Shown here one piece after another: positions 42,981 through 50,674 of a DNA stretch of 64,000 nucleotides. The number at the start of each line of letters is the position of its first letter. Positions within the stretch are counted from its first letter, which is position 1. Under the pieces are notes generated by a model that saw only the letters and a program-made list of their open reading frames with translations, did no database searches and was not told the DNA's origin. The stretch comes from Halobacillus_B rhizosphaerae (GTDB taxonomy: Bacteria; Bacillota; Bacilli; Bacillales; Halobacillaceae), in assembly GCF_046719735.1 (NCBI RefSeq), contig NZ_JAUTWQ010000010.1:1-64000 (forward strand), given 5' to 3'. A program made the position numbers and the translations under genes.

Positions 42981-43649
42981 TCATTCTTTAAGGATTTCAT
43001 TACGAAACACCTGTAAAGCCTGATTTTCATTCAAGTGATTAAGGTCTTCAGCAGTTAATTTCCCTGTTCCCCTTTTAATCACATAGACTTCAAGTGTTTT
43101 CTTTCCCCAATTATCATATACAGCATCCACTGAGGGGTAATAAAGATCAATTTTGTTGCCTTGTATGGCGGAACCGGTATCTGCCACCACCCCATACCCA
43201 TAATCGGGAATAAACAATACTGTACCAATCGGAAACACTCTAATATCTGCTGCAATTGTTGAATATAAATCACGCTGTACAGGAACTCCTGAAAAAGTAA
43301 TCCCATACTCTGGGTGCTCAGGCGTCTTTCCTGTAGATTCAAAACCTGCTGTATACCCTGTGGCCGTCACGGTCTTCTTGGGATAATTGGATAAAGTCAA
43401 AGTATCCTTTAGTGAACTGTATCCTGCGGCAGAAGCAGCAGAACTTTGTTCCTCCTCAACTGCAGAGTCATTCGTTTGCTCCTTCTCTTGGGCGGTCCTT
43501 ACAGCTGTTTGAATCGAAACAGTTTGGTTATTACTAGCCAGCCAATCATCCAAATCAGTCACTGATAAATTTGAAAGATTAGCAATTGTATTGTATAGAG
43601 TAGCTGTTAATAACCCAGCTATCATCATATGGTAAGTGCGCCTTTTCAT
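42981..43649 (-). CDS. yuiC: 3D-domain cell-wall protein YuiC
   Basis: 222 residues. A hydrophobic N-terminal segment (about 8-25) suggests export or anchoring. A variable Glu/Ser-rich linker follows, then a C-terminal 3D domain with VTATGYTAGF, IAADIRVFPIGT and VADTGSAIQGNKIDLYY, where the acidic residues of the MltA-like site lie. B. subtilis YuiC has been described as a peptidoglycan lytic transglycosylase of the stationary-phase survival group. The ATG at 43649 is chosen: AGAGG is eight bases upstream, while the frame's first codon is too close to it. Confidence 0.85.
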   Translation of the reverse strand: MKRRTYHMMIAGLLTATLYNTIANLSNLSVTDLDDWLASNNQTVSIQTAVRTAQEKEQTNDSAVEEEQSSAASAAGYSSLKDTLTLSNYPKKTVTATGYTAGFESTGKTPEHPEYGITFSGVPVQRDLYSTIAADIRVFPIGTVLFIPDYGYGVVADTGSAIQGNKIDLYYPSVDAVYDNWGKKTLEVYVIKRGTGKLTAEDLNHLNENQALQVFRNEILKE

Positions 43650-43699
43650 GATCATCACCTCTCGATGTAATCATGTCCAACCACTTACCTAATTATACA

Positions 43700-43738
43700 A
43701 AAAAAGTCCGATCCTCAGATCTGAGATGAGAGGATCGA
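43700..43738 (-). terminator. yuiB terminator
   Basis: CGATCCTC and GAGGATCG with a palindromic inner CAGATCTG, followed on the minus strand by seven T. Confidence 0.8.
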
Positions 43739-43751
43739 ACAGTGAAATGAA

Positions 43752-44069
43752 TTAAAACATTTGATACCCGCTTTTTCTAAGAAAACGAATAACCCATCCT
43801 GCTCCAATCGTTCCTAAAAAGCCACTGAGCAGGATTAATATATCCACGACTTTCAAATGAATTAAATGGTCAAACACGGTTGGAAAAGCGTATCCAGGAT
43901 AGGCAAAATACTTGCTGAACGCAAAGTCGTCAATGATTAACAGGACAATAATTGGATATACATAAGCCATTAACCAAGAAGAACGCAAAATCATGTTAAT
44001 AAGAAAGGAAATCCCAAAAAAAAGCACAAAAAAGAGCAATATAGAAACGAAAAACTGTACGATGTTCAA
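43752..44069 (-). CDS. yuiB: Membrane protein YuiB
   Basis: 105 residues with three hydrophobic segments (about 5-30, 33-48 and 74-96). The YuiB family occurs in Bacillales next to yuiC; function unknown. Start ATG preceded by GGGG. Between yuiB and yuiC there is a terminator, so they are not one simple transcript. Confidence 0.83.
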   Translation of the reverse strand: MNIVQFFVSILLFFVLFFGISFLINMILRSSWLMAYVYPIIVLLIIDDFAFSKYFAYPGYAFPTVFDHLIHLKVVDILILLSGFLGTIGAGWVIRFLRKSGYQMF

Positions 44070-44135
44070 AAACGTTTCCCCCTGTAAATTTTATCTATGT
44101 ACCCCTCATCCACCCTATATTTTATAGTTCATCTA

Positions 44136-44171
44136 TAAAAAAAGCAAAGGCAGAATGATCTGCCTTTGCTT
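44136..44171 (-). terminator. yumB terminator
   Basis: AGCAAAGGCA and TGCCTTTGCT form a 10-base stem; seven T follow on the minus strand. Confidence 0.85.
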
Positions 44172-44185
44172 CGTTCACCGATGGC

Positions 44186-45412
44186 CTATAAATTTAAAAA
44201 GTTTAATTTGCCTTTTTTCAATACTAGACCGATCCCGCCTAATTTAAGAAGATAGCGATTATCGATCACCTTTTTCATCGCTGATGCGGACCAGCCAAAG
44301 AGTTTCTTGTCACCAAAGACTACCCCAATAGCATCCTTGCTGCCAAGAGAAGCTACAGTTCCTTTAAGATCCGGAGTAAAGGGTTCTAAATGGGTCTGTC
44401 CCTGAACTAACCGTTTAAGGTTAGCTGCTGTATTCTCTGCCTGCTGGATAGCAATTTGAGCAGTTGGGGGATACGGGCGATTTGTTTCTTCATTAATAAT
44501 CAGTGCACAATCCCCTACGATAAATACATCATCATATTCAGAAGGACGGAGATCTTCTCTTACCTTCACTCGCCCGCGATTAGCTTCTATCCCAGCTTCT
44601 TCTACCAGTGGATTCCCGCGTACCCCGGCTGCCCATACCACAGTATTTGTAGGAATTTCTTCGCGCTGATCGTCCTTTTCGTAAATTAATTTATCTGCTG
44701 TTACTTCTTTGATCATGGCTCCGATCCTGAATTCTACCCCTTTCGCTTCAAGCCTGTTCATAGCATATTCCACGAGCTCAGGGTCAAATCCAGGCAATGC
44801 AGTTGGAGCCGCTTCTACGGTAATAATACGAACCTTCTCCCGGGGGATATCATATTCCTTGCAAAGCTCGGGCACACGATTAGCAAGTTCGCCTGCAAAC
44901 TCGATTCCTGTAAAGCCTGCCCCGCCGACCACTAGATTTAGCCGCTCCTGCTTTTTCTCTTTTTCATTGTTGTATTTAGCAAAGTTGTATTCAATATGCT
45001 GACGGATCAGGCGGGCACTGTTAATGCTGCCAATCGTAAATGCATGCTCTTTCAATCCAGAAATCCCGAAAGTTTCCGCCTCAAACCCTAATCCAATAAC
45101 TAAATAATCATAGTCTAGTTCGCCGTTTTCTAACGTGACTTTCTTGTTCTCAGGATGAATAGCAGTTACGGTATCCTGTATTAAATTAATCTTGCCTGGA
45201 TCTACCACATCTTTAATTTGAATACGGGTACGATCATGGTGAAGCGTTCCTGCAGCATTTTCATGAAGCCAAGTGGTTTGATAGTGATAACTATGCTTGT
45301 TCACCAGCGTCACATTGGCTTCGTTGATTCCTAAACTCTTTTGAAGTTTGACTGCAGTAATCATTCCTCCATAACCTGCACCTAGAATGACAATAGTAGG
45401 TTTCTTCAACAT
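44186..45412 (-). CDS. yumB: Type II NADH dehydrogenase (YumB)
   Basis: 408 residues, single-subunit NDH-2 family flavoprotein at the membrane surface; it passes electrons from NADH to menaquinone without pumping protons. Two Rossmann motifs: GAGYGGMITA near 11-20 for FAD, and VVGGAGFTGIEFAGEL near 160 for NADH. The C-terminal FAD segment GDCALI is near 300. The ATG at 45412 (MLKKPT) is preferred because GGAAG is upstream; two closely spaced in-frame codons precede it. A Rex-like operator lies 62-79 bases upstream, so control by NADH/NAD ratio is plausible. Confidence 0.88.
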   Translation of the reverse strand: MLKKPTIVILGAGYGGMITAVKLQKSLGINEANVTLVNKHSYHYQTTWLHENAAGTLHHDRTRIQIKDVVDPGKINLIQDTVTAIHPENKKVTLENGELDYDYLVIGLGFEAETFGISGLKEHAFTIGSINSARLIRQHIEYNFAKYNNEKEKKQERLNLVVGGAGFTGIEFAGELANRVPELCKEYDIPREKVRIITVEAAPTALPGFDPELVEYAMNRLEAKGVEFRIGAMIKEVTADKLIYEKDDQREEIPTNTVVWAAGVRGNPLVEEAGIEANRGRVKVREDLRPSEYDDVFIVGDCALIINEETNRPYPPTAQIAIQQAENTAANLKRLVQGQTHLEPFTPDLKGTVASLGSKDAIGVVFGDKKLFGWSASAMKKVIDNRYLLKLGGIGLVLKKGKLNFLNL

Positions 45413-45473
45413 CATCACTTCCATCTCTTAGTATTTAATCACTAAACAGGCTTCAGGTTAGCTTTCTTGGGTA

Positions 45474-45491
45474 TTGTGACTATATTCACAC
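45474..45491. promoter_or_regulatory. Candidate Rex operator upstream of yumB
   Basis: TTGTGACTATATTCACAC differs at two of 18 positions from the Gram-positive Rex consensus TTGTGAAWWWWTTCACAA. In B. subtilis Rex represses ndh and is relieved by high NADH. The match is by eye only. Confidence 0.6.
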
Positions 45492-45717
45492 AGTATTTTA
45501 TAAAAAAAAGCCAATCTGTTCCTATAAGAACGGTACTGCCACCTATGTTTTTTTGTCTTTTCTTATTCCTTGTTTTCGGCATTTTCAACTTATTCCATAA
45601 ATAAAGTACTACTACTGACCATTACCCGAAAGTGCTTACACAATAACATTGTTCCCTTGGATATGGATTTTATGATAGAATGAAAAAATGTAATCATAAC
45701 GAACAGGGGGGAGAACT

Positions 45718-46704
45718 ATGAATGATAAAGTTTATGATATAACTGTCATCGGTGGTGGTCCCGTAGGTTTATTTACCGCTTTTTACGGCGGAATGCGGCA
45801 AGCCAGCGTTAAGATCATAGAGAGCCTGCCACATCTTGGAGGCCAATTAACTGCATTATATCCAGAAAAACATATATTTGATGTCGCAGGATTTCCTCGG
45901 GTACGTGCCCAGGAGCTTGTCGATAACCTTAAAGAACAAGCAATGGCGTTCGACCCAGCTATTGCACTGGAGGAAGCCGTCGAATCCATAGAACGCATGG
46001 AGGATCAATCCTTTAAATTAACGACTAACCAAGGTGTTCACTACACTAAAACAATTATCATCACTGCCGGAAATGGTGCTTTCCAGCCTCGTAAATTAAA
46101 AATGGATGGTACCGAAAAATACGAAAATTCCAACCTGCATTATTTTGTAGATGATATGAGCAAATTTGCAGATAGAAATGTAATGATCTGCGGCGGCGGG
46201 GATTCAGCAGTAGACTGGGCCCTTATGCTTGAGCCTATTGCTAAACAAGTTTCCCTGGTACACCGTAGAGATAAATTCCGTGCTCATGAACACAGTGTAG
46301 AGCAACTTAAAAATTCAAAGGTCAGACTGCTGACCCCGTTCACACCTGAAAAGATGATCGGGGAAGATCGAATTTCTCAAGTGGTACTGCAAGAGGTCAA
46401 AGGGGACAAAGTAGAAACAGTAGATGTAGATGATCTTATTGTGAACTACGGCTTTATTTCCTCCCTTGGACCGATTAAAGACTGGGAACTGGAAATTGAA
46501 AAGAACAGCATCGTGGTAAACTCGAAAATGGAAACGAATATTCAAGGCATATACGCTGCAGGAGATATTTGTACGTACCCTGGCAAGGTGAAGCTCATTG
46601 CTTCAGGTTTCGGGGAAGGTCCGACAGCCGTAAATAATGCCAAAGCCTATATGGATCCAAATGCTCGCCTTCAGCCGAAGCATTCCACTAGTATGTTCAC
46701 TTAA
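45718..46704 (+). CDS. yumC: Ferredoxin-NADP+ reductase, type 2 (YumC)
   Basis: 328 residues, thioredoxin-reductase-like FNR of the Bacillus YumC group, lacking the CxxC of thioredoxin reductase. FAD motif GGGPVGLFTAFYGG near 12-25, NADP motif ICGGGDSAVDWAL near 160-172, and AAGDICTYPG near 280. It exchanges electrons between NADPH and ferredoxin or flavodoxin. AGGGGGGAG precedes the ATG. Confidence 0.95.
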   Translation: MNDKVYDITVIGGGPVGLFTAFYGGMRQASVKIIESLPHLGGQLTALYPEKHIFDVAGFPRVRAQELVDNLKEQAMAFDPAIALEEAVESIERMEDQSFKLTTNQGVHYTKTIIITAGNGAFQPRKLKMDGTEKYENSNLHYFVDDMSKFADRNVMICGGGDSAVDWALMLEPIAKQVSLVHRRDKFRAHEHSVEQLKNSKVRLLTPFTPEKMIGEDRISQVVLQEVKGDKVETVDVDDLIVNYGFISSLGPIKDWELEIEKNSIVVNSKMETNIQGIYAAGDICTYPGKVKLIASGFGEGPTAVNNAKAYMDPNARLQPKHSTSMFT

Positions 46705-46724
46705 AAAACCAGCCATACACGTAG

Positions 46725-46758
46725 AAAAAGCCAGCCGATCAATAGGCTGGCTTTTCTT
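46725..46758. terminator. yumC bidirectional terminator
   Basis: AAAAGCCAGCC and GGCTGGCTTTT form an 11-base stem between convergent genes. Confidence 0.85.
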
Positions 46759-46760
46759 AT

Positions 46761-47012
46761 TCACTCTTCTGGAGGAGAGCCCTTCCCATTTCTCCGGAAT
46801 TCTATAGTAACGTATTCCTTTACTTGGTTGGATACATGTACCCCGCCTATCACATATACAAAAGTGATTAACAAATGCTTTGCATTTTCATCGACGGTGC
46901 CTGAAAGAATATACTGCTGCATAGAAATAATAAGCGTGATAAAAAAACCAATAATAATTGCACTAATTCTGCTTTCATCTGCTGAAAAACTTTGCATGAG
47001 AAATTTCTTCAT
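46761..47012 (-). CDS. Small two-helix membrane protein, unknown
   Basis: 83 residues with two hydrophobic segments (about 17-36 and 48-64), a charged linker between and a polar tail ending SPPEE. The layout is loosely holin-like, but no phage genes are nearby. A purine-rich GAGGGGGAG precedes the ATG. Family not recognised. Confidence 0.65.
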   Translation of the reverse strand: MKKFLMQSFSADESRISAIIIGFFITLIISMQQYILSGTVDENAKHLLITFVYVIGGVHVSNQVKEYVTIEFRRNGKGSPPEE

Positions 47013-47107
47013 AAGGAAACTCCCCCTCTTTTCCTTTTAATTAAAGGTATGCAGAGCAGGAACTTCCTATCTCTATCTAATCTTAATCTTAAAAATTTAA
47101 ACGCATA

Positions 47108-47148
47108 AAATCCCGCTGAACAAGTGGCATATTCGTTCAGCGGGATTT
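47108..47148 (-). terminator. yutM terminator
   Basis: AAATCCCGCTGAAC and GTTCAGCGGGATTT form a 14-base stem about 60 bases after yutM. Confidence 0.8.
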
Positions 47149-47206
47149 GTATTTCCAATCATTTAACTGTAATTAAATAAACGATCAGTTTTTATTCCTT
47201 TACTTT

Positions 47207-47569
47207 TTAACAGTTAGGATCTGGAGTACCTGCATTGGTTGCGGTTTTAAAGGAAGAGCCACACCCACAGGAGACAATCGCGTTCGGATTATCGATTGTG
47301 AAACCTCCGCCCATCATATTCTGTTTAAAGTCGATGGTTGTTCCTTCTATAATGGCGGCATCCTGTCTATTAATTACTACCGGAATTCCATGTGCTTCCT
47401 CAGTAATATCAAGTTCTTCGTTAATCTGATCTTCGAAGCCCATTGAATAAGACAATCCGCTGCAACCTCCACCTTTAACACCGAAGCGAAGACGTACTTG
47501 TTCAGAATCTTCTTCCTTCATCATTTCTTTAATTCGGTGACTAGCCGCTTCTGTAATGTTCAGAATCAT
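47207..47569 (-). CDS. yutM: HesB/IscA-type Fe-S carrier YutM
   Basis: 120 residues of the A-type Fe-S carrier family. The three conserved cysteines are in GGGCSGLSY (about 34-42) and SCGCGSSF (about 100-107). Such proteins deliver Fe-S clusters to targets. It lies near yumC, yutI, yuzB and yuzD, an Fe-S/redox neighbourhood. A short Cys-ended tail (TPDPNC) is present. Confidence 0.92.
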   Translation of the reverse strand: MILNITEAASHRIKEMMKEEDSEQVRLRFGVKGGGCSGLSYSMGFEDQINEELDITEEAHGIPVVINRQDAAIIEGTTIDFKQNMMGGGFTIDNPNAIVSCGCGSSFKTATNAGTPDPNC

Positions 47570-47733
47570 CCCGAGCCTCTCCTTTCTAATCTTACTGTTA
47601 GTATACTAACCAGCCTTTATATTATCAAATGTTTAATCTCTTTCTAAACTAAGTAAAACAGTGATTCGATGGAGTTTAGGAAGTACCTCCTCTGACTAAA
47701 TCCTTCAACCCTATATACATATGCCATTGAGTC

Positions 47734-47771
47734 AAAAAAAGAATTTCCATTCATCTTAACTGGAAATTCTT
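47734..47771 (-). terminator. yuzB terminator
   Basis: AAGAATTTCCA and TGGAAATTCTT form an 11-base stem followed on the minus strand by seven T. Confidence 0.85.
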
Positions 47772-47835
47772 ACTTAGCTGCCTAACTGGCGGCCGTTTAA
47801 TAAGGAATCGTGTGGTATTACAAAGCTGACACCCT

Positions 47836-48072
47836 TTATAGGTGGGGATTCTCTTCCAAATATTCATAAATATTATCTACAAGTTTTTCTGGTGTTTCAG
47901 CCATCACACGTTCTCCTTCGACTAATGCAAACAAACCGTATGAACAAAGACCGCAATTACTTAAGCAGCCGTACTCTATTACATCTAGGTCTGGATCTTT
48001 TTCAAGCACTTCTTTTGCTGCCTGTGACCCACTCACCAAATTATTTATACAAAATTCAACCATTGGATTCAT
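47836..48072 (-). CDS. yuzB: YuzB family (DUF1450) protein
   Basis: 78 residues. Cysteines fall in VEFCINN and YGCLSNCGLCSYG, a spacing resembling a thioredoxin-like ferredoxin; a metal or disulfide role is possible. The ATG at 48072 (MNPMVEFC) is chosen because AAGGAGAG is just upstream; the frame to 48138 has no site. It sits next to yuzD as in B. subtilis. Confidence 0.88.
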   Translation of the reverse strand: MNPMVEFCINNLVSGSQAAKEVLEKDPDLDVIEYGCLSNCGLCSYGLFALVEGERVMAETPEKLVDNIYEYLEENPHL

Positions 48073-48148
48073 CCATTGTCTCTCCTTTGAATGAAGAATG
48101 AATCCCCATACAGCACCTATTTTACCATACGTTTTCATCGATCGTTAA

Positions 48149-48487
48149 TTAAAGACCGGTAAGTTCTTGTAAGCCATGCTGTTCTAACGCCTGATAAACG
48201 GTTTTTAAGCGTGGAATACCCTCAGCGACGATCTCTCCCTCCACTACTACAAGTGGATAAAAAAGTTCATCATTAAGAATTTGATTTACAAATTCTGTAT
48301 GCTTTTCTTCATTTTCAGATTTGTGAATATCAATATAATGATAAGTTATGTCTTGATTGCCATACTTCCTTGATATGGCAGCTTGCAGCCACTCATAGGT
48401 TTCCTTTGCTCCAGGAGCATTCACACAACTTGGGCATTTAATTTCTGCCCCGTAAACATCCAAATGAATCTTTTTTTCTCCCCCCAT
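48149..48487 (-). CDS. yuzD: YuzD family (DUF1462) thioredoxin-fold protein
   Basis: 112 residues. A thioredoxin-like N-terminus carries the CPSC motif (about 18-21) after the first strand. The rest (FYPLVVVEGEIVAEG) contains the expected cis-Pro region. Function unknown; redox chemistry is plausible. GAGGGGAATC precedes the ATG. It is divergent from yutI across a short AT-rich gap. Confidence 0.85.
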   Translation of the reverse strand: MGGEKKIHLDVYGAEIKCPSCVNAPGAKETYEWLQAAISRKYGNQDITYHYIDIHKSENEEKHTEFVNQILNDELFYPLVVVEGEIVAEGIPRLKTVYQALEQHGLQELTGL

Positions 48488-48554
48488 GATTCCCCTCCTC
48501 TAAAGCTGACAGCTCTTTTCTTTTATTTTACAAAAGATCTGAAAAAAGATAAAA

Positions 48555-48569
48555 TGAAAATGGTTCTCA
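48555..48569. promoter_or_regulatory. Possible Fur-like 7-1-7 site
   Basis: TGAAAATGGTTCTCA matches the Fur TGATAATnATTATCA pattern at 11 of 14 specified positions. It lies between yuzD and yutI. The match is weak and unproven. Confidence 0.25.
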
Positions 48570-48646
48570 ATAAATATCATGAGACAATATAGATTTTTTC
48601 AATGAAACGTTTTATAATGAATTATATAGAAAGGGGAAGATTGAAC

Positions 48647-48868
48647 ATGCATGAACAAGTTCAGGAAGTACTTAATAAACTTCGCCCATTTTTACTGCGT
48701 GATGGAGGAGACGTTGAATTAGTAGATGTTGAAGATGGAATCGTCCGTCTGCGTCTCATGGGGGCTTGCGGAAACTGCCCAAGCTCAACAATCACTTTAA
48801 AAGCCGGTATTGAACGAGCTCTATCCCAGGAAGTTCCGGGAGTTTACGAAGTAGAACAAGTATTTTAA
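48647..48868 (+). CDS. yutI: NifU C-terminal domain Fe-S scaffold YutI
   Basis: 73 residues, a stand-alone NifU_C (Nfu) domain. The cluster-binding cysteines are in MGACGNCPSS (about 43-52). These small proteins carry Fe-S clusters. The ATG at 48647 follows AAAGGGGA; the frame opening at 48602 lacks a site. It is followed by a strong terminator. Confidence 0.92.
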   Translation: MHEQVQEVLNKLRPFLLRDGGDVELVDVEDGIVRLRLMGACGNCPSSTITLKAGIERALSQEVPGVYEVEQVF

Positions 48869-48883
48869 TGATTGTCAGGATAC

Positions 48884-48914
48884 TCCGCCAGCTTTTACAG
48901 CTGGCGGATTTTTT
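48884..48914. terminator. yutI terminator
   Basis: TCCGCCAGCT and AGCTGGCGGA form a 10-base stem followed by TTTTTTA; the minus-strand gyaR stop falls in its flank. Confidence 0.85.
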
Positions 48915-49875
48915 ATACCGGCGTAATCGCTGTATCTCCTTGCAGTACACGCAGAGCATTATTTAAAGCAAGTTCCATCATTTTCGTACGGGTCTCTACA
49001 CTCGAAGAACCTATATGCGGAAGGCAGACAACTTGATTAAGCTGTAGAAGAGGATGATCCTTGGAGATTGGCTCATTCTCAAACACATCTAACCCTGCTC
49101 CTTTTATCTCTTTCGATACGAGAGCGTTATACAATGCCGTTTCATTCACTAAGGCGCCTCTTGAAGCATTGATAAATATAGCATCATTTTTCATATGCTT
49201 GAAAGCCGCTTGGTCGAACATGTGGTAGGTTTCATCAGTCAACGGGGCAAGACAAACAACGAAATCTGCATTCTTCAGTAAATACTCCAAGCTCACATAT
49301 TCAGCTCCAAGCTGTTCTTCAGCCTCTACATTTCTCGACCGGTTATGATAAAGAATTTCCATATCGAACCCTCTGCCACGTTTGGCTAAGGTTGTACCTA
49401 TCCGTCCCATTCCCACAATCCCAAGAGTTTTATGGTGGATGTCGGAACCCGCCATCAGCATAGGTGCCCAATGTTTCCAGTCTCCATTTCTTACATATTG
49501 ATCTGCCTCCACTATTCTTCTGGCTGATGTCATTAACAGTCCAAAAGCCAGGTCAGCTGTAGTATCGGTTAACACATCAGGTGTATTGGTTACTTCAATG
49601 TTATGCTTTCTAGCGCTTTCGACATTGATATTGTCATATCCAACAGCCATATTTGCTACGATTTTTAAATTGGCAGCTTCGTTCAGTAAAGTGTCATCAA
49701 TGGATTCTGTCAGCATGGTCACTAGACCATCCGCTTCTCTTGCTTTTCGTAAAAGGACCTCTCTCGGTACTGCTTCATCTGTTTTTTCCCACATATCAAT
49801 TTCTAATTTATCCCTATAAGGTGCGAGAACCTTCTCAGGAAGTTTTCTTGTAATAAAGATTGACGGCTTGCTCAT
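48913..49875 (-). CDS. D-2-hydroxyacid dehydrogenase (glyoxylate/hydroxypyruvate reductase-like)
   Basis: 320 residues, NAD(P)-dependent D-isomer 2-hydroxyacid dehydrogenase family. NAD-binding GMGRIGTTLAKRG near 152-164, catalytic Arg in INASRGALVNE near 230, Glu in ENEPIS near 260 and His in LPHIGSSS near 280. Likely substrates are glyoxylate, hydroxypyruvate or 2-keto-gluconate. The exact substrate cannot be read from sequence. Confidence 0.87.
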   Translation of the reverse strand: MSKPSIFITRKLPEKVLAPYRDKLEIDMWEKTDEAVPREVLLRKAREADGLVTMLTESIDDTLLNEAANLKIVANMAVGYDNINVESARKHNIEVTNTPDVLTDTTADLAFGLLMTSARRIVEADQYVRNGDWKHWAPMLMAGSDIHHKTLGIVGMGRIGTTLAKRGRGFDMEILYHNRSRNVEAEEQLGAEYVSLEYLLKNADFVVCLAPLTDETYHMFDQAAFKHMKNDAIFINASRGALVNETALYNALVSKEIKGAGLDVFENEPISKDHPLLQLNQVVCLPHIGSSSVETRTKMMELALNNALRVLQGDTAITPV

Positions 49876-50047
49876 CGCTTCGTCCTCCTCTCAGGTTATT
49901 ATTCAGTTTAACATCTTTTTAAATCACGAAGGTCATTTGTCACAATGAAAGCGATTTATTGGTATAATAATAATATCCCTTTTAGTTTTTGTTTCATAAA
50001 TCAGGGTAAATTATACTAGGGTTGAGTAAATGAGGGAGGCAACGATT

Positions 50048-50566
50048 ATGGCAGATAACAAGAAAATATCCGCACTTGAGAAAACGGCACGCGAATGGCT
50101 GACGGAGCGGGGAGTCACCATAGACGATATGGCAGAGTTGGTGCACTATCTTCAATCCAAATATCATAACAACCTGACCATGGAGGACTGCCGCTATAAT
50201 GTAAATCAAGTTTTAAAGAAGCGGGAAGTTCAAAATGCGATTCTCACTGGCATTCAGCTGGATAAATTAGCAGAACAAAATAAATTAGAAGAACCACTTC
50301 AAGCTACAATAGCAGCTGATGAAGGCTTGTATGGAGTGGATGAAATTATCGCCTTTTCGATAGTAAATGTGTATGGTTCCATTGGATTTACTAATTATGG
50401 CTACATTGATAAGCAAAAACCTGGAATCCTGCAAAAGCTTAATGATAAATCAACTGGAGAATGTCACACTTTTCTTGACGATATCGTAGGAGCCATAGCG
50501 GCAGCTGCTTCCAGCCGTTTAGCACATAGCGCTGTAGGCGATGAAGAAGATGAGGAAGAAGAGTAA
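50048..50566 (+). CDS. yutG: Phosphatidylglycerophosphatase A-like protein YutG
   Basis: 172 residues, PgpA/YutG family. In other bacteria PgpA dephosphorylates phosphatidylglycerol phosphate. The predicted active segment DEIIAFSIV lies near 98; the C-terminus ends in a Glu-rich tail. It lacks the long hydrophobic helices of E. coli PgpA, so catalytic function is uncertain. The ATG at 50048 is chosen over 50030 because GGGAGG sits eight bases before it. Confidence 0.82.
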   Translation: MADNKKISALEKTAREWLTERGVTIDDMAELVHYLQSKYHNNLTMEDCRYNVNQVLKKREVQNAILTGIQLDKLAEQNKLEEPLQATIAADEGLYGVDEIIAFSIVNVYGSIGFTNYGYIDKQKPGILQKLNDKSTGECHTFLDDIVGAIAAAASSRLAHSAVGDEEDEEEE

Positions 50567-50593
50567 CCGCGCAAATCCTGCGCGGTTTTTTAA
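50566..50593 (+). terminator. yutG terminator
   Basis: ACCGCGCA and TGCGCGGT form an 8-base stem, then TTTTTT, directly at the stop codon. Confidence 0.85.
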
Positions 50594-50674
50594 TTTTCTG
50601 AAACCTATAGATTTTTATTCCGTATGTAAGCTATAGTAGTTAATAGATTACATAGTTGGAAAGGAATGGATTTC

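Noticed and set aside
46761..47012. Phage holin
   Set aside because: Size and two helices fit loosely, but no lysis or other phage genes are near and no signature is present.
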